Made by a program: the position numbers and the translations under genes
Origin: Tetranychus cinnabarinus
Lineage: Eukaryota > Arthropoda > Arachnida > Trombidiformes > Tetranychidae
Direction of reading: 5' to 3'
Length of the DNA stretch: 64,000 nt
NCBI GenBank assembly: GCA_022266195.1
Contig: WHVY01000001.1
Span: forward strand, 6,882,001-6,946,000
Part shown: positions 46,101 through 58,100 of the stretch, piece by piece
Position numbering within the stretch: the first letter of the stretch is position 1
Layout of the letters: each line of letters opens with the position of its first letter
The notes under the pieces: model-generated
Told to the model about the DNA's origin: nothing
The model's database searches: none
What the model saw: only the letters and a program-made list of their open reading frames with translations

Positions 46101-49100
46101 AGGAATCATCTTTATCATCAACATCACTATTATCATTAGAATGCTGATCAACATAATAGTCTTGTTTGATATTCAAAGATGGTAAAGAAAAGAAATACCA
46201 GAAAAGAAGAGACAAAAAAGGAAGAAAAAGACAATTTAAATGAGTTTACTGTTCATGAACCTTATTCTGATGAATATGATGTGTAATTAGTTTTCATCTT
46301 CAAGAGTCTATTGTTTGCTGAAAGATGAAACAACAGTCAAGATTGAACCATTCATTTGACCAGCTTTTTTATTTCCTTCAACCTTTTGTCTAATTTTACA
46401 CGATTAAAGGTCATAATTTGCCAATTACTTTACCAACAACAATCATTAGTCTCTTTGATTATTAATATAATGTTGAACAGGCAAAATTAAAAGACAATTT
46501 ACTGTACAAAAGAAGGTAAAAAAGGACCAAATTTCAACCTTTTCCTGGTAACACTTGGGTGCAACATTAATTGCTGGTTAATATTTAACTTTCAATTGTT
46601 GCTTTTGTTTTCAGCGTTTTATTTCTTTTCATTTAACTTGTCTTTTCCCTGCAAATGTCCGAAGTGTCCATTAAAGTGTAATGTGTCAAAATCACTGAAA
46701 TTAACTGTAAAAGTGATAATAAAAATAACAATAATAATGTGAGAAATGATAATAAAATGAAATGGCCAATGAAAAGAAAAGGTTTTTACTCTGGACTCTA
46801 CCTTTTACAATATCAAGTGAAAGACATTTTTTCATCTTAAGGATGTAAATGGTTAATTAAAACCATCAATTAATATACATTTAGAGCTGTTAACAGCTCT
46901 TAATAGGCTGTTGTCAAGTTGATCATCGACATCATTAACATCATTTTCACCATGAAACTTTTCCAAATCTCTTTCCCTTGCAATGAAATTCAGCACAAGG
47001 TTGGACAAATTGGCTTATTGATGAAATTTAATCAAAATTTTTGCTCTTTGATTCCAAATCTGAAATTCATTTTCAACTTCACTCTTTAAGAGCATGATAA
47101 TTATCAAGCAAAAAATTTTCACATCAAATTAAATTTTCATAACATTCCAACTTTAATACCTTGAGATCGCATAAGCTCACTTGAATTGAACTGAATCAAG
47201 AATGTTGTAATGATTATGAAATGAAAATGTTGATTAAAAATAAATATCAAGAGCAATAAGATTCAAGTTAAACCTGTCGAGAGATGCAACAAGCTGAACC
47301 AGTCTTGGGTTAGATTTAGGTTAAGACCAGAAAAATGAATATTTTGCAATTTACTTTTAATCCATTGCATTTCAATAAGACAGTTTCAATGATTTACTGA
47401 TTTAGTAAATTTTTATTTTAGAAAATTGACAAATTCTTTGAACGAAATTTTTGCCATTTTTGATGGCTTTGGGATAAAAGCTCTATTCGTTAGTTGCTTA
47501 AAGACAATGATAATGATAATGATATTTATGACGATGTTTATGATGATCAACGGTTTAATTGGATTCCTGCCAAAAACAATTCCACCTCATCATCATCTAT
47601 TTACGTCTTTATTATTTATCTTTTCATCCACTTTTCAGCTTCTCCCATCACACTCCCAACTACTGGGAGTGAAAATGTGCATGTGAAATCACCTAACGAT
47701 TCTTTGAACCTTTTTTCTTGAGGCTTCTTCTTCTTCTTTTTTTGCTTCTCTCATAACCTATTCTCATCTTTTATTTTAACACTCAAATCTTGAATGCTCT
47801 TGAATCATGAGAGGCTTTGAAAGGGACAAGAAGAGAATGAAATTTTGAAGGATAAAAGAAGAGGAATAATGAGAATAATGATGAGAGTAAAGAAATAAAA
47901 AGAACCAAAGAAACAGGTTATCTCAAGTTGGTGAGAACGGTGAGAAAAAAAAGTGTTTCAAGAACATTGTTTGAATTGATAAATTGTGATTCCCTTTTCA
48001 GGGTGAAATGGCCAAACTCTCAATCTGGTTTAACCGCAAAAACTTTTATCAATTACTTGATGCTCCATTAGCGAAAATCATTATTTTATCATTTTTATCA
48101 ATATTTACACCTTTTCCAGGCAGACGTTTTCAAAGAGCTAAAAATAAAACCTACAAAATGAAACTTTCAAGTAATTATCAATCTCAAGAGTCACTTGACA
48201 TTAGGAATGAATTTTTTTTTGTTTTTTTCTTTGGCAAAACTTCTTAATAAGTTGTAAGTCAACAGATGAAATTGATTGTTTCCACATTCAATATTTGATG
48301 AGGAAAATAAAGTAAAGCTTAAAATATTGTCGACCATAAATAGCATTTAATTGGGTTTCTGAAAGATTATTAAAGTTGCTCAAAGTTTTTCATCTTTTCT
48401 CCTCTTGAATTATTCAGTTATAATGAATTTGATTTACTTTCGGAGTAAAAATTTCACAACAAAATGCTATTCATTGGCTTTCAACTTTAGTTTCATTCCA
48501 ATTTTGCATAAACATTAAAGGTTTACCTTTTCACTTTGATTTATTTTAATCATGAAATGATAATTTTTTTGAAAAATTGTGAAATTTTCGATTGAAAAGT
48601 TGGTTGGAGAAGAAAAAAGAGTAAAAAATATGAAGAATGAATGGAAAAAAGTTCATCTCTTCAACTATTTTCATCAATTTTTTGCTTCAATTTGCTACTA
48701 TTATAGCAAATATTGTTCAAAGGCTCATGAATTTTCATGGCGAACAGGGTTAACATGCTAAAGGCAAAGATTAAAGAGGCAAAAAATCTGATAATATTTC
48801 ACTTGATTAACAATTTTTTGCGTTTGAAAAATTGAATGAAAAGGCTGAAAAGATTGAAAAGTTTATGGTGAAGTTTGGAAGGATTGAAAAGATGAAAAAC
48901 TGAAAAAAATGAAAATGAAATAATAACACAGCTTGATGATTATAAGGATGAGAGTAGCTAATAATTAGTTGAAAATTGTAATTATAAGGTTTTCCTTTTT
49001 TAAGAAGGTTTCAATTCATTCATTTATTTATTCTGTTAATTAATTGTTGACCTTTTTCTGCAATCAGTTTGATCATTTTTTGTGCTCAACTTGAAGAAGA

Positions 49101-51194
49101 TTAATGTTTAAAGGGTAAGAAGGGTTAACAGGATTAAGGTTTCTGAAAATTGTAAACTCGACAAGATTCATTGCAAACTGTTAATGCTTTGATTGTTTGC
49201 TTTAAAGCAAACAATCTAAAGAATTCTTTAGATTGACTTAAGAGATTTATCGTGAAAAGTAATTAAATCTTAATTTTGGCTGCATCTCGTCTAATCATTT
49301 AGGAATCGGTAAAGGAGGAGGACAGAAATTGCCTAAACTGGAGGAACTGAAGTTCAAGCTAAAAATGCATATGACATCGGTTTTCTTGCTACGACAAGTG
49401 GTTGCTAAAATGACTTGGAAAAATCATAACATGAAAAATGGCTCATTTGGATTGTTGCTGCACTCGATAATCGTGAACCATGGTCAGAATTGTTTTAACC
49501 AATGTTCTTGGCGTTTTATTTTTCTCCTTGTTTGGATTCATAACTCAAGAACGGACGATGCTACAGACCGCAAATCCAAACCATAAGCTTTCACAAACTG
49601 AATAGATAATTTAATTTTAGGTTCAAAAGAGAGTAATACATGTATCATGAAATTTTCATTTTATCGCAGTATTATCTGAAAAAGTATAATCGTATTTACT
49701 AATTTTCCGATTTCAATCACTTTATATGAATCAAATTTTTATTATTTGAGTATATTTACACCCAATATTTGATTTAACTATCCAAAAGTAAATTCCATAA
49801 ATTCGATATTTCACCTTGAATAAATGAAAATCCCTATTCAATGCTCAAAATTCATTTTTAATCCTTTTTCAATGCAATGCTCATTGTGAAATCGGAATAA
49901 AAGATCGTTTGTTCAGAAATTCTTCTGTCAATTCCCCAACCAAAAAAATAAGTCGCTAAGAGCTTTCCGAATTTTTCAACTATCATTTAAATGTATTATC
50001 AAAAGTTAGTTTGTTTGCTTTCGAAATGTACTGCAACTGATTGAGTTTGGTTGACCATCAAATCAACATTATTTAAAAGTCTGAGGATTAAACTCAAAAT
50101 TATCAAAATGCAAGAGTAAATCATAGCTAAACATCTCAAACCAATTTACTAATTGCTTTATTTGTTTAACCATTAGCACAGAGTAGTTATAAAAAGTAAA
50201 ACGTAAAGGTGAAAGTTATTGAAGATCAAATGCAAAATTGCGAAACTGGAGTAAAATGAAAAGACAAAAATAAAGTTAGACTTGGACTCTCGTTATTACC
50301 TGAAAGGTTTACCCTTTCTAAATCCCATCACTAATTAATTATGTAAATGCCAACCTAAAATTTAAACTAGACTTGAATTGCAAAACGAAAAGACTGGAAA
50401 GACATTTCTTTTTACCCTGATTCACCATCTCCAGTTGATTATTATCGAGTTTAAAAGTTAAATTTTTCTGTGTTGGTTAGCTGAGTAAACTAGCAAATTT
50501 GGTAAATGAATGGAAACAAAAATGAACTTTTCATTTGGCAAAGCAAAAAGACTTGAAAGGCAAAAATTTTTTTCTCGTTTCTTCTTTTTTACTCTTCTCA
50601 TGTATTCACTAATTAACTGAACAGTCGAGATAAACTTGGAAATTGTCTCGATTCTTGGAATGAACTTATTATCTTAAGCATAGTAAACAAAAGTGTTTCA
50701 AAGTCAGTAATAGGTTAACTTGTTACTCAAAGCAACTCAATTGGAGTTACAAGTTTTCAATGTTCATTCATTTTCTTCATTATTATAATCAAGCCTTTAC
50801 TTAACCAGAATGAAAATAAGGAAGAAGGCGACCAAAAATAGGAGAAGAAGAAAGAAGAATGAAAATTCTGATTAAGAATCACTTTCATCCATTTTACCAT
50901 GTAATATGTTTCTGTATTCTGTCAACGTTTCAAGAAGCAAAACCTTTTCACATCTTTTTCTTGTTACTCATTTCACCTTTCCTTATTCATCATGATCGTC
51001 ATCTTTTTTTATTCACAAATACAACAATGAACTCTCTTTACAACCTTAATGTATACAAAGTATTTCAATTGAATCAAATTGTTAATAAATATCTGTTCAA
51101 TTTGCAGATTATTCACATTCTTTCAGCATTCAATTTATTTGCTTTTCGTCTGTTTCGCCATTTAATTAAGTTTATTGATTAAAATCAAGATTAA
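43140..51194. other. Long non-coding stretch, possibly upstream intron of the tachykinin-type receptor
   Basis: The receptor exon at 43139 is preceded by a good acceptor (CCGTTTAG), so an intron starts here and extends to the right. I found no exon encoding TM1-3. Open frames such as 44766-44999, 47426-47721, 48008-48247 and 49329-49586 show no family resemblance or splice logic and were not called. Simple TCATCA/ATGATG runs are common. A double palindrome at 49191-49235 is listed separately. Confidence 0.5.
49191..49235. repeat. Two overlapping perfect palindromes
   Basis: A 26-bp perfect palindrome (49191-49216, centred on GCTTTAAAGC) overlaps by five bases (CAATC) a 24-bp perfect palindrome (49212-49235, centred on AAGAATTCTT). 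The same arm GATTG/CAATC is used three times, so either hairpin can form but not both fully. Confidence 0.85.
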
Positions 51195-51417
51195 GGGCCG
51201 GTCCGGTAATCATTTCAATCTCAATTAAAAATTATAAAGAGATGTTCACCGGACACTTTAAACTATATGAGCATGACAAAGGTAACATTTTGCATCAATC
51301 AAACCAATGATATCCTTTCAAGATAAAATTTTTTAATGAGATATTGAATTAAATGACATTAAATGAGATTGAAAATGATTAAAAGTTTCAAATTTTGATT
51401 TAGGGCCGGTCCGGCCC
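51195..51417. mobile_element. MITE-like element, possible PIF/Harbinger type
   Basis: The left end starts GGGCCGGTCCGG then AATCATTTCAATCTCA. The right end, read inward on the opposite strand, starts GGGCCGGACCGG and, after a 26-bp insertion, continues AATCATTTTCAATCTCA. The 223-bp element is flanked by TAA on both sides (51192-51194, 51418-51420). GC-rich termini beginning GGGCC with a 3-bp TWA target duplication resemble PIF/Harbinger MITEs. There is no coding capacity. Family assignment is tentative. Confidence 0.5.
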
Positions 51418-51439
51418 TAAATCAAAATTTGAAACTTTT
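51381..51439. repeat. Perfect hairpin with 29-bp arms and 1-nt loop
   Basis: Arms 51381-51409 and 51411-51439 are exact reverse complements around a single T. The centre is GGGCCGGTCCGGCCC and the outer arms are AT-rich (AAAAGTTTCAAATTTTG). It spans the right end of the MITE-like element and 22 bases of flank. Confidence 0.95.
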
Positions 51440-54400
51440 CTTGTTTTCATTTTGTTTGTGAAAAGCCAAAGTTGAATTGAATTCAAATATTTAACCTTAA
51501 TTTATTGTAACATTTTTTGATGGATTCAAAGAACTAGCAATTTCTTTAACTTCATTCAACTGAGGAAAATTGAAAAATAACATTGTTCGTGAGCTTTTAA
51601 ATTAGCTGCAAGTTGAAATGCATAATGATAAATGGAAGAGAAACGAAATGACGAACAACAGGAAAAATGGAAAATATTCATTTAAATTCAATTAATGTTG
51701 GCTAATAATGTTTGGTGAAAGCTTATCATCAGCATTATCAGTCCAATTCCCAGTCATCACTCCCAGTAATCACTCCCAATCGAGAACTTATCAGAATATC
51801 ATCAGTCTATAATAGTGTAATCTTTCAGTTTTTTTCACGTTCACCAATTTCGTAGTCATGGAACTCATGAATCTGTTATTCTACTTTAAATTAGCCACTG
51901 AATTGATCTAAATAACTCCGAATCGAAATTTTCGCCAAAAAAAATCAAAGGCTTCTCGTTAAGGAAAATTGATGTCACGAGAAAAATCAAATTTCAAACG
52001 AAAATTTCGATTTCAAATATTTTCAAACTTCAATTTTTCGAACTTTTGACACTTTGAATTAATTACATTCACACAACAGGAAACGATTTGAGACGATAAA
52101 CATCTTGATGAAGATGTTGAGTCTGGAAATCTAAATGAACGAAAGTCAAGCAAGATCGAAAATCATTTTTTGTTTCGAGACTTATCAAGTGTTTATTTCA
52201 AATATTTCATCTTTGCTTTTGAATACTCAATAGACCCTTTAACATGTTTAAATAGTTTTGGTCTGGACGAAAAGCTTTGTTGACATAAAATGTTATAATC
52301 TGTTCATGAGGGTTGAAGAGTTGGAAAACATTCATTTTCATTGAAACTTTCATCATCAAGTTTCCTGGCTGGAAAGAGGAAAATGAATTGGAAAAACATT
52401 GACAAAAAAAGTATTACATTGCATGGTGAAAATAGGTATAAATATTAAAACGATGAAAAAACTTTTTCTGCTCAACTTTTCCTTTCACTTTTGAATCGTC
52501 AATTGAAAAGATTTTGTTCAAAGGATCATTAAATAGTAAGAAAATTGAAAAGGTAAAACCTCTTTTTTATTAGACATAATATTAGGTTAATATTTATTCA
52601 GAATGAAAAGACATATTCTTCTGAAGATAATAGAGTTTTCTGGTTAGATAAATATTGTTGAGGAAAGCATTGAAAAGAAAGTTTAAAGTTGAAAAGGCAA
52701 ACAAATTGTTTTCCTAACATTTTTATGGGCAAATGGAGGGTGAAATGAAAAACCAATTGATAATCATTAACAATTTACTTGGAAAATTAATATTTCATTC
52801 ATCTACTTTTCTCGCTCTTTTCCCACCTTTGACTTGCATCGGCAAAAAGATAAATACGTAATGATATTAGGGTGTCCGGACACCCTAATAATAAAGATAA
52901 ATTGAATCACTGACCAAGGTTTCAATTTCACAATGAAAAGGTTTAAAGGTTTTTATGGAAATATCAAAATGAAAAGGAAATTTGCTAGCAAAGTATTGTA
53001 TGAGACGGAATAAAAACTCCGAGCCAGGTTGGGAATGTCCGTATAACAGTCTTTGATTGATGAATAACTTTCCAAGTTTCTTCAAATTTTATTCTAAATT
53101 AAATCTCTATCATTTGGAATTCAAAATGATTGGAGTAAAAATATTTCTACGAATGTCAACAATTTTTCATATTCCAATACAAACCTGGAGTATAGCTTTG
53201 ACATAAAAACAACTTTACTTTAATGTCTGGACGAGTTCAATGAGTTGATAAAGTTCAGCTTTGAAAAGTTTAAATTCAAAATTCATGCAAATCTAAATAA
53301 AGAAGATCGAGAAAAAAAACTTGAGGAAAAAGGTCGAAATTTCTGCTTTTGAGTTGAAAACTTTTCAATTTTTGATGAAAAATGATGGAAATAATGAACG
53401 GTCAATAAAAAATGCAAGAATTTCTGAAAGTTTTGAAACCAGAAGCAAAATCAAACAGTAAATTTTATGTTCATTTATTTCCTTTGCAAGTTCTTTTCGG
53501 ATTCTGAATCATAATATTCAAGGCTAAGTTGGTATCTGAGTTGATCGTAAATAAAAACTCATCAAAATTATATTTTATTTTCTCTTTATCCCAACAATAT
53601 TATGGAATTTGACATTAAATTTTTTAAACGCAATAAACTATTGCTCTAAATCCTGTATTTCGTTTCAAAAATCCTGTCTTTTCAGCTGACTAACAGAATG
53701 TGAAAAAAACCGAAAAGGGTTTAACGCGTCTTTCATGAACTATGAAATTTATTTGCATTTTTACTGTTGAACCATTTCCACCCTGAATGCTGTGAAAAGG
53801 CAACTTTAATTCAATTCTTGACCTCGAGTTTTACATTGCTTTTTATACCATTATTATTGACAGTTGGCTAATGATTGATGGCATTTTTTGCAGAAATAAA
53901 ATGCACTTATCAGATTTCAATATTTGAAAATCATCATTTGCACATTTATCATGAAAATCCTTTGAATGACCTTAAAGACTCACTTTAACCATTTCATTGA
54001 CTTTATTCAATCGCTTTAACCATTCAGATTTGCATTATATTATATCACCATATTTGCCAGTAAACACAATGAAAGAGTCTTCTCGAGCAAATAAAACAAT
54101 CTTAACTCTGTATTTACTTCGAGTGACGATGAAAATAAAAAAGCAAGTAAAGATAGACATAAAAAAGTGCGACACAAAAAATAAGACAATAATCTTCGAT
54201 TCAATATTAACTTTACAAATGTACAATCAATTGGTTCAAAGATGTACAAAGCATAAAAAGGGATAAGTAAAAGGAAAACGAAGAGGACACAAAAAAAAGA
54301 GTAAGTCTGATTGAATGTTGAAGGCGACAATTTTACATTACTCAAGAGACTCATTGTGTGTTCACTGGACAAGTGAGGAGATAATTTTCACTCCCAGTCA

Positions 54401-54816
54401 AAGATAATACATTTTTTGTTTCTTTTTGACCAATACTTTACTTTTGGTCAACACACATTTTCATCCATTTTTATTCCCTTCTTCATCGACCATTTTGTTT
54501 TCATCATCTTTTCCTCTTTTCCTCATCATTTCCTCGTATTTTAAATCAATCCATCTTTTACTTGGCCATCAACTTTATTCATTGTAAACCTTTTTTTCTG
54601 TTCAAAGGATAAACTTTCATCAAGAAAAGTAAAGAAACAAAAGTGATGAAAATGAAGACGAAAGATGTAAGAAGGAAAACTGGAAAATCCTTTTTTCGTC
54701 TTCAATCTCTTCAAGATTTAGCTTTATTATGAAAGAAGAGGCAAAATCAATCTTTACTTTGGATCTAAAATGTAGTCCAATCCATGGCTTCATATTTGAC
54801 TCTGTTTGCTCAATAA
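51440..54816. other. Non-coding DNA with one short palindrome
   Basis: AT-rich. The open frames at 52885-53085 and 53997-54372 overlap on both strands and look spurious. The only notable structure is the palindrome at 52865-52890. Confidence 0.45.
52865..52890. repeat. 26-bp perfect palindrome, TTAGGGTGTCC core
   Basis: The sequence TATTAGGGTGTCC is followed directly by its reverse complement, with a CCGG centre. It resembles the centre of the 51.4-kb hairpin (TTAGGG...CCGG...CCCTAA), and the arms begin after a TA, like fused transposon ends. Confidence 0.9.
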
Positions 54817-55125
54817 TTAAAGGTTAATCTTGCTTGTCATAAAAAGGTTGTTCAGAACTGCACAACTTGAAGAAACTGATTGATCAACAGAAGCAGTTGA
54901 AGGAAGAAAGTGCAAGAGAAATGTTATAACACCATTCATGTCATTGTTATTTGTACCTATTTTTGTGTATCTTTTTGCACTTTCAGTCTCTTGCCTGCAT
55001 CTCTTTGTTTCTTCACAGAGCAATCTGAACAATCTTTCATTATTCAGATTCACAATTTGAATGTTCATTGTTATGGATGACAATATAAAAATAAACAGAA
55101 GGAGAAGGAAGACGGAATAAAACAT
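54817..55125 (-). CDS. Candidate small secreted peptide ORF (unrecognised)
   Basis: From ATG 55125 the frame encodes a strong signal-peptide-like start (FYSVFLLLLFIFILSS), then a charged helical segment with two cysteines (ERLFRLLCEETKRCRQ, followed by SAKRYTKI). Read straight through it is 102 residues, with a Ser/Val-rich tail and a third cysteine. Alternatively GTACAA at 54956 is a splice donor and the coding exon stops at 54957, after 56 codons. KR dibasic sites could allow prohormone cleavage. I found no partner exon and recognise no family. The region around it is otherwise non-coding, so this may be chance. Confidence 0.28.
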   Translation of the reverse strand: MFYSVFLLLLFIFILSSITMNIQIVNLNNERLFRLLCEETKRCRQETESAKRYTKIGTNNNDMNGVITFLLHFLPSTASVDQSVSSSCAVLNNLFMTSKINL

Positions 55126-58100
55126 TTTCAGATAAACAAGCAAGAGGAAAGGTTAAATAAACAAATGGATAACAAAAAAGTTGCCAAATGACAAAAACAT
55201 CAATTGAAAAAAGTCGCACAATTACCATTCCCATGTGAAACAATAGTTTCAAATGTGAGCAGCAAACAACGTCTAACAAATAATGTGTAAATGGGTAAAA
55301 AAAGGTGAACAAGGTGAAGAAGGTAAAAGTAAACTGTACGGAATAAAAAATGGTTAAATTAATATTTAACTCTTTTCCTTCTGGTTCTGGATCAAGTCTG
55401 TAAATAGCACAAGCAAATAGAGACAAGGAAAGGTTCAATCATTTTTAATTTAAACAATTTACTGCATTAACTTCATCTTTATTTAATGCATCGTAAGGTT
55501 GGTTGAGCTTCCATAAATATCCAACCCAACAAGAGTCAACCTTTTCACATCAAGTTACCTCAACAAGAACCTTTTGTCAGTCAAATTTTCACTTCACTTT
55601 TCACTTTCAATTAAACTTTTACTACATTTAATCATCTCGTTATGTTTCAAAAGCAACGCATTTTCAGACTTTTCAGAATATGGTCAAGCTCTGAGTTGAA
55701 AAAAAAAGATTATTTATCAAGCCAATTTGGGATAAAATTACGAGAAAAAATTCCATTTCTTTTTATTCTTTGGAAGTATAAAACGATTGAGAACTAGAGT
55801 GAAGCTAATAAAAGCTTCAAAATTTGGGTCAACATAAATTTAGAACACTGAAAATGACTATCAATCTATCAGTTATCAATTTAATTTACCGATTAATCCC
55901 AACGACTGTTCATTGTGATCGGAAATTGCAAGTTTTCTGAACAACTTGCAACAAGATTCAAAGATTTTTACCTAACTTTTCATCTCGATTTATCTACTGT
56001 ACTGTTTAGTCACCCATAAAAGTGCCTCAATTGCACATCAGTAATCAATCATAGCTCGAATGAAAAGCCCAGAACATTTCATATTCCTAATTTGAGCAAT
56101 AGTTATTACAACTATTTGTAACAATTCCCAGTAAACCCCTTTAGCTTTCTTTGTTTCTCTATTTTTCTTTTTCTAATTTAGTCTAACAGTGTAAATAGCC
56201 AACAGTAAGTAATTAATTTTTGTGCATTTATTCAATTGTAATATGCTATTATTACATGTATCATTAAATGTTACAATTAATTAACTGCAAAGGTGTGTAC
56301 TCTCAACTCTCTGAACTACTGTCCTCGAAAAGTGTGCATAATTACAGTGGAAGCAAATCATTGGAATTAACTGAATCAATTTAAGCACTTCAACCTCTTA
56401 TAAAGTATTCAAATATTGCATTTGGATTTTCACTCTTCGCATTTAAAGCAACTCTGGTTAGCCAAGACTCAACCCAACAGAGTCACTCAAATCCCATCAA
56501 ATGAAGCTTACAACAAGTCTTAACGAGACAAATGTCTTAAACTTTTCTCGTTAAACGATTACCAATTTAGTCTTTCACTACTTTCGACATGTTTAATGAT
56601 TGTTACTTTTTTTCGAAATCTTCAACTTGCAGTTCTCATTTGATTTACCTTTTTTCCCGTCTAGATCTTCATCATTATCATCTTCTTCCTTTTTTTCTTG
56701 TTCAACTTATTCTTCTTCCATCAGCTACCAACTGGGACTCATCAGTCTATTGCACTGTCAAGCTCATTTTTTCTGTTCACTTGACAAACGAAAATGTCTC
56801 CTAACTGGGAAAAGCTGTGCATCATCTGAAAAGAATATCTTTTATACTCTCATTTTTTGTCTCACCTGACACAACATGATAACATATTCTATCGGTCATA
56901 TTCAGCCTTAAAGTTTCCTCATCATCAGCATCATAATGTTCATAATTTTAGTTCATCTCTCTCTCTCTCTTTTCGTAGGTATACATAAATCTTGTCCACA
57001 TATTGAAACAGGAAATTACCTTTCCTCTCATTTCAGTAATATTTGTTATTCATGGAAATAAAATACATAATCATAATAAGTTGGCAGCATAGTTTATGTA
57101 AGATGAAAAGTACAGATTCAATAATGACCGGAATCAATGGTCACTTTGGTTGACAGCATTTTTGTATCATTTTTATCTCTTTTCTTGCAACCACTTTTTG
57201 TTCACCTTTTCAAATTAACCTTCCTCAATTTTTCTGCCTTGTTCACAATTCATAAGGATAACCCGAAAACAGTTCGAATTGTCTGTCTATTTATCAATAA
57301 AATGTTCAACTCGAACTTTATTTCGCTTTTCACAAACTTTTCTTTCTTTTGCATTCCAACATAACCATTAAAGAGCTGCAACCAATTCATAAAGCTACTA
57401 AGATCTATCTGTTCAATCATAGATTTATAGCTTAACATGAAAAGCAATGAGAATACATCAAAAAGTCTTCAAATAATTAAGAATAACTTGTATTATAATG
57501 CATAATATTGTATAATAAGTGCTATCATCATTGATGAAACAAATAAACATTAGCAAAACTTCAGAATCTCAAAGTATCTTATTGAAAAACTGCGAGAAAT
57601 GAAAGACTGTGAAGAGTTATATCATTGCATTCTACGCTTAAAGTACTAATTCAAACCCACTTTTGCTTAGCTTTAGTTTTTTGATTGATTTATTCATAAG
57701 ATTGAGCTAATTTATGTGCTTAAATTTAATTCAATCGAGACTTGGTTTGAGACGAACTTAAGCTTTTTAATGTTTAATTTGCAAAGAACTGTTTAAAAGT
57801 TTTGAATAGCATTTAATTGTAAATTAGACTTGACATGAAATGCAAGAGGATTGATTCTTTTACCATTTGATTTGATTGTATTACATCTTAATGTTTTGAT
57901 GAAGAGCTTTTCTTCGCGAAGTTTAAGAAACATCGTTTAAATTGAGAAAAGTTTGATCTTTTTACTGATTTTAGGAAAGCAAATGGATCTATGATCAAAC
58001 CCTTTAATATCACGGACCGTTAAAGGTCAATTATGGTTCAAGGAATGATTGATTAACAGTTTGCAAAGAGAGGATTGTCAATAGAACTAATTCATTGCAA

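Noticed and set aside
55040..55438. 132-codon minus-strand ORF overlapping the candidate peptide
   Set aside because: Phe/Leu-rich reading of T-rich DNA with no ordered domains; it conflicts with the better-structured frame at 55125.
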